A DNA stretch of 64,000 nt from NCBI GenBank assembly GCA_973895155.1, contig OZ316899.1, positions 6,262,001-6,326,000 of the forward strand, read 5' to 3'. Below the pieces are notes generated by a model. That model had not been told where the DNA came from. It made no database searches and saw only the letters and a list, made by a program, of their open reading frames with translations. The position numbers and the translations under genes were made by a program. Below, piece after piece: positions 46,723-59,035 of this stretch. The number at the start of each line of letters is the position of its first letter. The stretch's first letter is position 1. Source of the stretch: Marsupella aquatica (taxonomy: Eukaryota > Marchantiophyta).

Positions 46723-47549
46723 CGATAGACTCTACTCAAACGACCTCAAAGCTGTCAGAAAAGAACGAGGAAACATTGAGGCAAAAAACAAAGTCCCTAG
46801 CACCAGGCAACCAAAGTATCGGGAAACCAAAGGATCGGGACCAAAGGAAGGGACGACATGCCATTCCAACAATGGGAAGGGGGAACGGGACGCGGGAACG
46901 GGCAATTTTTTGATGGTGGGGATGGATGCCGATGATCCAATGGTCCCTAAACCCCCATCCCCTTAACATGCAACCCCCGACCCTTCACATCAAACCCCCC
47001 CTAAACCCCCTTTAGTGAAAACCCAGCCACCCCCTAGCTAGCCTTGACATATAAACCCCCTAATGTGCTTAAGACAACTCGACTGTGGCCACACTATGTT
47101 TGCAATGCCAGGGTCATCCATTTAGAGCGCCGCTTGCAAGCTCTGGCTCTCAAGATCCTCCCAAGGCAGCAAACAAGTTAGGGTTCACGGTCCATGTTCC
47201 ATCCCTCTGTAGTCCACCCTCCATGAACCTCACTTCATTAAACCCAAAATCTTTTTGGTCACAAAATAAGGCCATTTAATGAGTTATGCCCCTTGCTATC
47301 ACCCTCTTTATATAATTACCCCTCCTCAGCATAAGTGGTCATTACCCATGATGTGCTAGACTATTCATCCTTCACAAAGTAGGAAGGTTACTTCTCATAG
47401 TCTTTTAGTGAACCATAAAACACTAATAGTCTTTTGTAGTCTTCAACAAAACCGGTGCAATGGGTATGAGTCATTTTAAGTATGGAAAAAGGACTTAGTG
47501 GGCTTAGTCCTATAAAGTATGGTCTAAATTGCCCCGGTTTCTACTAGTG
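46723..47549. repeat. Internal CACTA right arm, first copy of 827-bp direct repeat
   Basis: Identical by eye to 53562-54388 except for one A/G difference near the end. It ends in the same TTTCTACTAGTG terminus. The bases after it are AAG, not the ATT that flanks the outer end. Confidence 0.95.
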
Positions 47550-49363
47550 AAGGTAGATGGCGACGCCACTGTGCGCAATATCTTATCATGTCAATGAGAA
47601 TGGTTTTCATGAATTGAAGTGGAAGCATTACCCTTCCTTTTTCTTGACGTTGTTCTAAGGTCTCCATGTAACGGCATTGTTCTATAGAACTCATATTTTC
47701 CAGAGGATTCAAATAGTAGACTGGATGCCTTCTCATAGGCATCCAACAACCCCATTGTATTGCATTTCTATAGGCCAGCTCAAATATTGTAGGACCATTG
47801 CCATGATGACACCCTTCCAAGTATGCAGTAAACACTGCAATTCGTCCAACTGCTTGATTCTGGTCAACTTCACAGGCTTCAATCAAAGCAATTTTCTTCT
47901 TCGGCTGGCAGGAACGCATTGATGCGTGAGAAGATTTTGCTCCTGCACAATTTGGCATCAAAGCAGACTCCATCGCAGTTTGCATCTGGAAAATAAAGAG
48001 AGTTAACACTTGTATTCACTCTAGCAATATCGCTATCTTGAGGCATACTAATGTTTGAGTTAGTGACAAAAACATTTATGACAAGAAGTATTTAGGCTAG
48101 CAATCTCGCTAGCTTTAATGCATCATAGATAATGGACCAATACTTACCACTCAAATAAAATTCACCCATTGTCTCCAACAAACAACCCACCATGAAATCC
48201 ACCCTTGGAGTGATTTAAGCTTGGAAGGGTGACAATTGCCTTCCTTCCACCATTTTTTAATGTCATTGGCTACACGATATGCTTCAACATATGTTGGAGC
48301 AATCCTTAACTTCTCCCACATCTTATAGTGCTCCGCATGACATCCCTCCTTGATTCCCTCCAAAGTGTGTCTTCTGAGGGATTGAGAAAAATGGAAAGCA
48401 TCACTATGCTCTTTCATAGGATTTCTAACACCCCCAAAAAACACCCTTTGGACAGCAATCCAGCCAGCCTCCGCATTGTTTGCTATGAATCCTCCAATAA
48501 TGGGATTATTCACTCCATTCTCCGATGCGACATCTACCATTAACCACCACACAGTCTCAAGCGACTTTGTGTCTTCAGCTCTCAACTCACAAGTGAAAAT
48601 TGTACATAGAGCGCAATAATTATGGTCATAAACGTGTGCGCTAAAGTCAACCATCCAGTAGTGATGTGATGCATCACGTCAAAACTCACCCATGCACCTT
48701 TCAAAACTCCTCCAGACTCCATGCTCCTCAAAATGTCCACACCAGATCCAAGACCATTTGTACTCATTTTGAACACATGTGCTTGATCATTTCTGTTTCC
48801 TTGACCAGGAAAAAGGTACCTTTGCACGAAAGGGAAATTATTATGCAATTGCATTTCACGTCAAGTTCTTGTTTTTGGGGATTATCCATCTTCACACTAC
48901 AAAGAATAGCTTGGAACTTTGGAGCGGTTGAAACCACTCCGATCAAACTCCAAATTTCATTATGTTCTCCTCTCAACAACTGAGCCGATGATTCAGGATG
49001 CAATAAGGAAATGAGGTTCCCAATTAACTGGTTTCTCAAATGTGCAAGAGTTGAGACTGGATTCAACCTGTGGACCCCTAAAACAACATCTTCCGCTGTC
49101 TGTCTTGCAGAACAAGATTTTCCCTTCCAAATGGGGTGGTCATGGAATCCCATATGCACAGCCAACCTGGACATATGCATTAAATGTGACTCAGTCTTGA
49201 AACCTGGCTTAGGGTATACATACAATAGTTTTGTCGGGCAATCTTGAATACAGAGAGGCCTCTCTTCACAAAAGACACACATGAGTCCACCCTCACTCAC
49301 ATTCTTGCTAAGACAAAAGATGTCAGTGAGCAACGCATCAGTAAGATTAAATCTCATCTTCAA
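47524..49363 (-). pseudogene. MULE-like transposase, copy B (truncated)
   Basis: Read from about 49320 down to 47524. It contains MCVFCEERPLCIQDCP and HMSRLAVHMGFHDHP (zinc-finger-like), then HVFKMSTNGLGSG, VSFDVMHHITTGW and GFIANNAEAGWIAVQ of the DDE-like core. SDAFHFSQSLRRHTLE and WISWWVVCWRQWVNF follow. Each motif aligns with copy A at 3700-5600. A donor GTAAGTATTG near 48147 and acceptor TTTTCCAG near 47970 suggest an intron at the place where copy A also has a donor. The N-terminal part is missing on this strand; a related N-terminal segment sits on the opposite strand at 53041-53530. Confidence 0.6.
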
Positions 49364-51996
49364 AAAAATCTCTAGAATTCAGCCTCTCTACCTCAAATCA
49401 AAGGTGAGGTACCCGTTGAGTCAGTGCAACGTTCTGTCATGTTGAAATTGCCACACAATAGCCAGTTGTTGTGTGGCAACAAAACCTTCAAATTGTTCCA
49501 TAAAAGTGCTCGTAATCGTGCTGAGTTGGGGGCATAAATACTGGCTACCCCGAATGTCACGGCTTCCTTCTCAACCACTCTCCACACTGCCCTTCCCAGG
49601 TCCAGTGTTCCCAAGCTCACCACCTTCAGCCCAGGGTGAACAAGTAATTATGTAGTTCCCCCTTTGCCATCATCTGGCTCATAAGAGAAATGTTGAAACC
49701 TAGGTAGAATAGCTCTCAACGCCACATTGAGCCTAAATTTATCCGCTTTAACTTCTTGTAATGCCAGTATCCCTAGTGGCGCCTTCAGCAAACTTACCCA
49801 GTTCTTAATTACATGCTTGCGATTAGGTTCACACAATCCGCAGACATTCCACGATGTCAGTCTAAATGTTCCTTCCATCCCGTTACTATGCCCTGGTTAG
49901 TACGTAGCACAACCTCCTCTTGTCCCCTATTTCTCAAATTTGATTACGTCCACTAGGGGACATCCCCGTCACATCACGGTCCATAGGTCCACTCATGTAG
50001 CCACTAATGGACCTTGCCGGAGAGACCCGCATGGGAGAGGCTATATCCTCCAGTCCGCCTTGTGGAGCACTCCCAGGGTCCCCAATCAAGTTATCACGCC
50101 CTCCTGGAAGGTTCCACCTCAAACAATTGTTCCTCAAGCAATTCGCGCTGCCTGCATCAGACATAGCACCGGGTGAGAATCTGAGTGATCTTTGTTTCTT
50201 GGCCTCTCCTTGATTCTTCTCCGTCTTCTTAGAAGGCGGCTCGGAAGGCGGTGTGCAAAGCTCTTGTTTAGTGCTCGAGCCTTGAATTTGCTATGTGAGA
50301 TGTATGCCTCATATTCAAACATCTCAGCATCAGATTCCTCATGGAAAGAGGAGGCCTCGTCATTTCCAGCACCCAAATTGGGAGCAGGTGGGTCTATTCC
50401 CCTATCTGAAGTAAAACTCAGGGTGAGTTGTGCCCCAAGTGAAGGGTCAATAATATTCAGAGGTGGTGCTTGGGCTACCAAAAGAGCTTGTGAGTCAGTG
50501 ATGCAGTTGACCAATCCCAAAGACGGAACAATCACTCCATTACCCAATCCTGTCTTTGCAATCTCATCCACAGGATGCACTGTAAGTTGTAATGAAGCTG
50601 GGGCGTGCTGCGTAGCACCACCGGGTACGGGGTTGCCCACCATCAATCCCAATTGAGCATTTTCTTTCTCAACTGAAATGGATATCACCTCATGTGGGGG
50701 CACAATAGTAGATTGAAAGAGAGCTCGCTCTTTAGCATTTGCTTCCGCTCTGAGCACCTCCTCATGGTCCGCCTCAGAATGTCTCTCATCATCTTTTTCC
50801 TCTGGCGGATCAACTTCAGCCTGTGCTATGCCATCAGCCTCCAAGTTTGCTTTATAGTTCCGAGCCAGATGACCTCTTTCGAGACCTCTTTGATTGCATC
50901 GGTAGTAGTGTTATGGAATGTTTTTGAATGTTACTGGTTGCCAAATAACAATGTCATCTCGAATCCAAATCTTAACACTGGCAGGCACTTCTCTATCCGT
51001 ATCCCAAAGAATGCAAGCTCGATCATGGGGGTATGAACTGAATTCATTCCCCTGAATGTAGTAAAGCAACGTCCCTAGCGAACTAGCTATCCTTCTTCAG
51101 CAGCCTTCGAGTGCGAGGTCCGGGAATGGGATCTCAATCCACACCGAGAGCTTAGTAAAGCTCTCACATTTAACATCAAAGGACAGATCCCATGGGAATG
51201 TATAGATAAATTTTCTCTCCATGAACCAAGGCGCGTAGTTTAGAGCCAGGTCCCTGTGATCGGGGTTCTCAAATACAATCATGTAGAAGTTTTTCCCAAC
51301 AAACTTGACTTGTAAAACAGGCCAATTCTCTTGAATGGTCATCACTTCTTCAACCCAAGCTCTGAATTCTGTGAGCAGTGGTGTTCTCCCAGTGAAGTAG
51401 CAAATGAGAGCACAATTATAGAGTTGTCTCACATTCTGTGCTGCTTTAGGTAGATTCCAGTCCACCTCCGCAAACAGTCGCTTATCCAGATCACCTTTGG
51501 ATCTAATAGCAATCTTGTGAAGGACACTGATGCATTCTTCTGATTCTCCCTTGTCTTGAGCATCTCCTTGCATCTCTCTTTCCTCCCATGGCTTTGCTCT
51601 CCCCTTCGTTGAGTTCCATTGACCAACATTCACTCCTTTCACCTCTGTTTCCTTCCCCCAGGGCTGGAAAGCAACATGATCCAGTACAGCTCCCCTCGTG
51701 TCATTCACAGATCTTGGTATCACCTCTCCACTCTCCTTGTTCAGTACCGGTCTAATTTCATTTACCGAGCACGCCTGCTCATCCATCTCCTCTCGACAGA
51801 ATTGCCGGCCAGCAGAAGGTGAAGTTGTACTTGGTTTGATTCTATCCGATTGCACATCCTGCGCAGAGAAAGCAAGTCCTCTGCTCTCTCTCCCCACATT
51901 TTGTGCTTGCCCCCCATCCTCACCTTCCAGCCAAATTCCCTTGAATGCAACGTCAGGGAGCAGTTGCGTCATCCGCGTGGCTTGACCACCTGCCAT
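49364..51996 (-). pseudogene. L1-type LINE fragment: ORF1 (DUF4283-like) and ORF2 endonuclease
   Basis: ORF1 starts at the ATG at 51996. Its middle has ICYFTGRTPLLTEFRAWVEE, FVGKNFYMIVFENPDHRDLAL and PWFMERKFIYTFPW, then LSVWIEIPFPDLALEG, the pattern of the DUF4283 domain of plant L1 ORF1. A degenerate zinc knuckle (YRCNQRG) follows near 50880, then an acidic tail to 50134. ORF2 begins at 49878 with TSWNVCGLCEPNRK, ILALQEVKADK, GKGGTT, IYAPNSARLR and CGNFNM, matching the apurinic endonuclease domain; GNFN replaces the usual GDFN, so Asp is lost. The sequence stops near 49330, before the reverse transcriptase. LINEs usually lose their 5' end, so 3' loss points to later breakage. Confidence 0.75.
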
Positions 51997-53040
51997 CCGC
52001 CCACCCCTAGCAAACCAACGTCCCGAGGATCCATAGTAATCACCCCTTGTTCTCCCATCATGCTAAACCTTTTGTGTATCCAACTCCTTTGTAACCAGCT
52101 ACTGTTATCACACTCAGGAACACGGGCTTCAAGGGCTTCTCACAAACTCACCTTGTATCAGCCGACCGTCGACATTCACTCACTATCTTGAGCACCAAAG
52201 ATCTTCTTCCTCATACTGGCCCTTTTATCCGTAGTCCTATCTTGGTTAGAATGTGATTAACTCTAGAGCTTCACGTTGTTGAGTCACTCCCGGCTTGTCC
52301 ACCATATCTCCCCATTTCCACTCTGTTCGTATTTCTAGACTGTTCGCTTCCACCAAATTTGTTTCCCTCCAAGTGCATCTCCCGTCTAGAACCCGCAATA
52401 GCAAAGGAGTTGTTTCTTAACTACTCGTGATCTCCCTTGGTGAGTCCAGGATCATTGCGCCGCATCTACTAGCAATTCTTTGTTCCTCTCCTCAGTCTCC
52501 CCGAACACCTTGCAAATCCGCAAAGTCTTGGTTCGCATCGGCTGGTGAATTGGAGCTTTTGCAATGTACTTTATGAGGATGTATTTGGGTCTGCCATCCG
52601 GACTTATCGGGAAAAAAATGACAAAATTTATTTATGGTGCCAACAAATTCCCAGGTGTGAACTGTATAAGCTCCACATTTTCACCAACTTTTCTGTCTCA
52701 AACACTTTCAGGTTGCATACTAGTTTTTGATTGTAATGCCTCAGTCTATCATTCTATCCTACTTGGGGACTGGAGATATTATCACCATCCCTGTATCTCT
52801 TGCAGATACGCACAAGCAAGTCCGGGAGAGATACCTTTGTGGGAGAATTGATTTGAACATGAATGACATTGAGTCCATTGTTTGAGAGGTTGAATCCAAT
52901 GATGATGTCAAAGATGCTGCAACATTCAATGTTGATGATGGTGAACGTTTTTGGCATCTTAATGCATAGACTTCATACTCCTTTGGGTTAGATCACATGG
53001 AGGGCCATTAGGTATCCGCCACGTTCCATTTGATGTTGTG
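51997..53040. other. Cargo between LINE and MULE-like fragments
   Basis: No confident gene. From about 52845 the plus strand gives a frame with LNMNDIES and DDGERFWHLN, which may be upstream coding sequence of the MULE-like fragment that follows. Confidence 0.35.
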
Positions 53041-53530
53041 GAGATTTCTTCTAGTGAAGATGGAGATCACACTCCAAGTCCTTCATTGAAGTTGAAAGTC
53101 CCTCAACATGTTATCGTTAAAGGTGAGACTCCTGGGAGCTCTAACCAGTTGGAGGTTGTGTATCGGCAAAGTGCAATGGACACATTGCTCAAATCCACTG
53201 GTCGACATATGTAGCGAGTTATCAAGGTTCATATCCGCAGGTGATTTCAGACATGAGCAAGTCTCATGTTTGCTAAACAAGTACAATGGGAATGTTGTGT
53301 TTGAATTGCCACTGATTGACAATATGGTCTCAAAAGGGTCTAGGCTTAGGGACATGGAATGTGCCAAAGATTCCTACATTTGGACCCACATATTTCCAAC
53401 TACCGCAAACGTGCAGCCAAAAAAATATTGGCAATTTGGTAAGGTTACCTGTATAGGGTTTATTGAATGTTGGAACAAGTCATGGGAGTACTTTCAAAGG
53501 AAGAAGAAAGCAAATGCAAAAGCATGGTAG
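53041..53530 (+). pseudogene. N-terminal segment of a MULE-like transposase, opposite orientation
   Basis: Contains NKYNGNVVFELP, KGSRLRDMECAKDSYIWTH, PTTANVQPKKYW and FGKVTCIGFIECWN. These line up with the N-terminal part of copy A (YDGDHVYEFPP, CYIWGKMTETTAQ, GSVRCVGSLVCNN). The fragment stops 30 bp before the second CACTA right arm. Its orientation is opposite to copy B, so either two copies were captured or an inversion occurred inside the element. Confidence 0.5.
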
Positions 53531-53561
53531 GGCACTCCAAAGCTTAGTGGTCAGTATGCTA

Positions 53562-54388
53562 TGATAGACTCTACTCAAACGACCTCAAAGCTGTCAGAAA
53601 AGAACGAGGAAACATTGAGGCAAAAAACAAAGTCCCTAGCACCAGGCAACCAAAGTATCGGGAAACCAAAGGATCGGGACCAAAGGAAGGGACGACATGC
53701 CATTCCAACAATGGGAAGGGGGAACGGGACGCGGGAACGGGCAATTTTTTGATGGTGGGGATGGATGCCGATGATCCAATGGTCCCTAAACCCCCATCCC
53801 CTTAACATGCAACCCCCGACCCTTCACATCAAACCCCCCCTAAACCCCCTTTAGTGAAAACCCAGCCACCCCCTAGCTAGCCTTGACATATAAACCCCCT
53901 AATGTGCTTAAGACAACTCGACTGTGGCCACACTATGTTTGCAATGCCAGGGTCATCCATTTAGAGCGCCGCTTGCAAGCTCTGGCTCTCAAGATCCTCC
54001 CAAGGCAGCAAACAAGTTAGGGTTCACGGTCCATGTTCCATCCCTCTGTAGTCCACCCTCCATGAACCTCACTTCATTAAACCCAAAATCTTTTTGGTCA
54101 CAAAATAAGGCCATTTAATGAGTTATGCCCCTTGCTATCACCCTCTTTATATAATTACCCCTCCTCAGCATAAGTGGTCATTACCCATGATGTGCTAGAC
54201 TATTCATCCTTCACAAAGTAGGAAGGTTACTTCTCATAGTCTTTTAGTGAACCATAAAACACTAATAGTCTTTTGTAGTCTTCAACAAAACCGGTGCAAT
54301 GGGTATGAGTCATTTTAAGTATGGAAAAAGGACTTAGTGGGCTTAGTCCTATAAGGTATGGTCTAAATTGCCCCGGTTTCTACTAGTG
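53562..54388. repeat. Outer CACTA right arm, second copy of 827-bp direct repeat
   Basis: Matches 46723-47549 with one substitution. Its terminus is followed by ATT, the target duplication of the whole 12-kb element, so this is the right end used for insertion. Confidence 0.95.
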
Positions 54389-54458
54389 ATTGGACACCCA
54401 AATACAATTGCAACCTTGTGCTTACCAATAAGAAATTATACCACTAGAATCTAGCAAT

Positions 54459-55393
54459 ATGTCAAAGAATTCTATGGAGAAACTCTTATGTCAACCACTC
54501 AGCATCGATGGTGCCAACTATTTGTCCTGGACGCTCGATGCTAAAGCTCATCTAACTTCAAAGAATCTACAGGATACAGTAATAATTGACAATGGCCAAA
54601 CACTTCAGCAAAAAGCGCAGGCATTGATACTAATTTGACACCATTTGAGTGACTCTCTAAAGCGACAGTACATGAACGAATATAATCTGAGAGTCCTTTG
54701 GGACGCACTTCAATCACGCTTCGACCACACGCGCACCATACACCTGCCTGCGGCCAGAAATGATTGGATAAATCTCCGGGTCCAGGACCATAAAACAATC
54801 ACGGATTACAATTGCGAAATATTTTGGATTGTATCCCAATTGGCCATATGTGGCCACCCCGTTAATGATGACGAACAGATTGAGAAAACGCTCTCTACCT
54901 TCACTCTACAAATCTTATTCTCTCTACCCAATATCGCAATATGCGATTCACACAATATTCCGAGTTGATTGCCCATATGCTCCTGGCTGAAAAGCACCAG
55001 CTATTGCTATTACAGAATTCCCAAAAACGACCCCTTGGAACTCTCCCTCCAGTCACAAATTCAGAATCCCACTACGTTACAACCCAAAGGGGAGAGGGCT
55101 GATCTTACCGTGGTCGAGGTAGTTTCAGGGGGAGAAACACATACAGAGGCCGAGGTAGCTCTTTTAGAGGATGCGGAGGCAAAAGCAACAACTTCAGAGG
55201 CAGATCCAGGGGAAGATACCAAAACACCGGCGATAACTTCAGAAACAACTGGCAGCGAGGCAACTATCAACCCCGAGCGAGGACAAATCAACAGCAAAGC
55301 ACTCACAGAGATAAATACGAAAACCCCTCTACCTGTTTTCGTTGTGGCACTAAAGGCCACATTCAAAAATTCTGCCGTAAACCTGCACACCTG
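54459..55393 (+). pseudogene. Copia B Gag (UBN2-type)
   Basis: The ATG at 54459 starts MSKNSMEKLLCQPLSIDG, then NYLSWTLDAKAHL, the usual N-terminal copia Gag signature. A TGA at 54636-54638 is followed in frame by LKRQYMNEYNLRVLWDALQS and the UBN2-like helices to 54968. The frame then shifts into an Arg/Gly-rich nucleocapsid and the zinc knuckle CFRCGTKGHIQKFC near 55343. Gag binds and packages the element RNA into cytoplasmic particles. Confidence 0.8.
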
Positions 55394-58300
55394 GTGCAAC
55401 TATATAAGAAGAGCACTGCACAAAATGAACCTGAGACGTATGGGACTTTCCTAGAATCCACAGAAATTATACCAACTATAAACATGGTCATATCAAAGAC
55501 CACACCTGATTCTAGTATCAAAGAAAAATTTTCCCAATGCATAGTCGACAGTGGTACATCGCATTCCATTTTTAAGCATAAGGAATACTTTAAGCAAATT
55601 ATACCATCCCAAAGAAAACTTACAACGATTATGGGCCAGCATCAATTGGAAGAGGGATTTGGACCAGCATTGGTCACCCTACCCCGTGGGACGATAATTC
55701 ATGTGGAGTCTGCAATATACGCCCCAAAGGCAACCAGAAACTTACTAAGCTTTGGGGATATCCGTGCTAACAAACTGCATATTAAGACGGGCACTCAACA
55801 AGTACGGGAAGTCTTGTACATCACCTCGGGGGAACCAACAAATACCAAGATCAGAGACATCTTGAGAGCATCACCCCCCGGTTGTTACACTACTGAAATC
55901 CACAACTTCTACACTGGAACACCCCAAGGCACACTTACCGAGATCTGGCACAGGAGATTGGGCCACCCTGGAACAACAATGTTCCAAAAACTGATTAGAG
56001 AAACCCTGGGCATACCGGAAATGGTCCACCCCACGTCCATGAAAGCTCCCTATTTAGCTTGCTCACAGGGCAAGCTCATAATCCGGCCCTCACCACCTAC
56101 AACTAAGCGCCAAATCCCACACTTCCTGGAGCGCATACACGTTGACGTATGCGGGCCGATTGACCCTCCAAGTGGCCCATTCCAATTTTTCCTAGCAGTC
56201 ATAGACGCATCAACAAAATGGAGTCAGATATCCTTACTATCTACACGAACCTGGTATTCTCCAGACTCCTTGCCCACATACTAAAATTGAGAGCTCAATT
56301 CCCTGAAAACCAAATTAAAACACTGAGAGTAGATAACGCTGGCGAATTTACCTCTAAGACGTTTGAAGATTTTTGCTAGGCCACGGGCATTGATGTCCAA
56401 TACCCAGTACCCCATGTCCATTTTCAGAATGGAATAGCCAAATACTTGATTAAACGACTACAGCTGATTGCCAGACCCCTACTAATGCAGAGAAACTTAC
56501 CAACAGCTGCTTGGGGTCATGCCATTCTCCACTCCGCTGCACTACTCAATTATAGACCATCATCTTTTAATTCCTCTACCCCACATCACCTAGCACTGGG
56601 GACCATACCAAATGTCTCTCACCTGAGAACGTTCGGCTGTAAAGTAATGGTGCCCATCCGGGACCTAAGAGAACTAAGATGGGACCCCAGAGACACCCAG
56701 GAATATACATAGGTTTTGACTCAACTTCAATCATCAGATATATGGAGCCTACAACATCCGATGTCTTCAAAGCGTGCTTTGCAGATTGCCACTTCTACGA
56801 AGATATTTTTCCCAGCCTACATACGAAGCAACTTGACACAGAGAAAACCTCCCAACTTACTTGGCAAATTGATGCCGGCTTCTGGAACGACCCAAGGGAT
56901 AGTCATGCAAACACTGAAGTACAACAAATCTTACACCTAGCAAGGATGGCAGAACACCTACCAGACTCCGTCGTAGATGCCGCCCAAGTGACACGCTCCC
57001 ATATCCCAGCAGCAAACGCCCCATCCAGAATACAAATGGAGACCCCACCAGCATCAACAACAACCACAAAAGCAAACTGTCATTGGGATCTGTCAACAAG
57101 CAACCAAGACAGCGTAGAGCTGCCCCAACACCTGCACCCAACCCATCAACCAGGGATCCAACTACAAGTCAACCAAATGTACCAGAAGACAATGCAGAGA
57201 TATCAATCAACTATGGAAGAACCGGACATGTATGGGACAGAGAGCACACTACAATAGATGAACAATTTGCATTCCACATAGCACAGCAGATTGAAGACGA
57301 ACTGCCTGACCCTCGAACAATCAAAGAAGCTGAGGTCCAACCTGACTGGCCTGAATGGGAACAGGCCATCCATTTAGAACTGGACTCATTAATAGCCTGC
57401 CAGGTATTTGGCCCAATCACAATAGCAGAACCTGAAGTACATCTCACAGGGTATAAATGGACCCTCGTAAAGAAAAGAAATGCAAAAGGCGAGGTAACAA
57501 GACACAAGGTCAGACTGGTGGCCCGGGGATTCACTCAAGTCCCGGGCAGAGACTACGACCTCACATACTCGCCGGTAATGGATGTCATTACCTACAGGTA
57601 CCTGATTACATTTTCACAACGCCACCACTTATCCATGCATCAAATGGATATTGTGACAGCGTATTTATATGGACACTTAGACAAAGGTATATACATGGAG
57701 GCCCCTCCAGAATTGGTGAAACGAGTCGAATACCACAGCAAAGGGAAACAAATCGATAAAGCAGCAACTCGGAACTAGCCGGAAACATTTGAGCATACCA
57801 ATTCAACAATACTCCACAAGACTGCAGCAAAGATAGCCCTTAAAGTCCCTATACAGAATCAGAGAGACATCACCCGGAGAACTCGATTCGCAGTACAGGT
57901 GTTAAGATCACTGTATGGCCTTAAGCAAAGTGGCCTGACATGGTACAAACGATTTAAGGTCGAGATGCGGGTTATGGGATTTAAGAATGCAGACATAGCA
58001 CCCTGCTTATTCCTGAAGCGGGAGAACAAGGAAATTATTATAGTAGCCATCTATGTGGACGATCTGAACCTGTTCGGAACTAAAAAGATTCTGACTGAAA
58101 CTATTACACTATTGAAAAAGGCCTTCGAGATGCACGACCTAGGCCAGACTTCTTTTTGCCTAGGCCTGCAATTTGAGCACCTGCACAATGGCATTTTACT
58201 GCATCAGTCCACGTACATCAAAAAGATTCTAAGGCAATTTAACATGGACAAAGCCACTGCAGTCAGATCTCCCATGGACATCCGCTCACTTGATAAAGAA

Positions 58301-59035
58301 AAGGATCTCTTCCGGAAGAAAAGCGAGATGGAGCCACTACTTGGCCCAGAAAACCCATACCTATCTGCTATAGGTGTCCTGATGTTCCTTTCAAACCAGA
58401 CAAGGCCTGACATAGCCTTCACAGTAAACCTACTGGCACGCCTTAGTGCCAAGCCAACTATTCGGCATTGGAATGGCATAAAGCGTATTTTCCGCTACCT
58501 AGCAGGTACCATAGATCTGGGACTATTTTACCCATCAGATGCTAAATACTTACTCACTGGGTGTGCTGATGCAGGTTACCTTTTAGACCCTGAGGATGCA
58601 AAGTCCCAGACCGGATACGTTTTCTTGATGGGCGAGACAGCAATTTCATGGCGAAGTTGCAAGCAAACATTAACTACTACATCATCCAACCACTCCGAGA
58701 TAATAGCTCTCTACGAATCAAGTAGGGAGTGTATCTGGCTACGCAACGTTATCAATCACATTCATGAGAATACAGGCATACCTACACTGTCAACACCGAC
58801 GGAAATTCACGAAGATAACAGAGCCTGCGTTGAACAAATTCAAGCAGGCTTTATCAAGGGAGACAGAACCAAACACATTTTCACGCATGAACAGCAAGGA
58901 AGTAGTATTCAAGTTAAATGGATACAAAGCTCACAGAACATTGCTGACATGTTTACAAAATCCCTACCTCTTGCATTGCATAAACAGCATGCAATCTCAG
59001 TAGGTCTACGGACCTTAACTGAACTACAAAATTAA
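55394..59035 (+). pseudogene. Copia B Pol polyprotein (frameshifts and a TAG)
   Basis: Protease has CIVDSGTSHS. Integrase has WHRRLGHPGT and HVDVCGPI, then LRVDNAGEFTS, followed by TAG at 56377-56379 where copia A keeps a sense codon. The frame breaks near 56276, 56670, 57090 and 57780. Reverse transcriptase shows ARGFTQVPGRDYDL and YVDDL (about 58050); RNase H shows GCADAGYL and HEDNRACVEQI. The 57899-59035 block, RT palm to RNase H end, is one uninterrupted frame. Copia A and B are clearly the same lineage. Confidence 0.9.

Larger units (their letters stand above)
42353..54388. mobile_element. CACTA element, 12.0 kb, target duplication ATT, inserted in copia B
   Basis: The left end begins CACTAGTAGAAATCGGGG and the right end is the inverse of CACTAGTAGAAACCGGGG; similarity extends about 28 bp. 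ATT at 42350-42352 and 54389-54391 forms the 3-bp duplication expected for CACTA insertions. Subterminal AGTCTTTTA/GGACT words occur near both ends. No transposase is recognisable inside. The cargo includes long direct duplications, LINE and MULE-like fragments, and a second right end at 47549. It is therefore non-autonomous and would need a transposase in trans. Confidence 0.9.

Noticed and set aside
42353-47549. Shorter CACTA element ending at the inner terminus
   Set aside because: Its flanks would be ATT and AAG, whereas the outer end at 54388 gives matching ATT on both sides.
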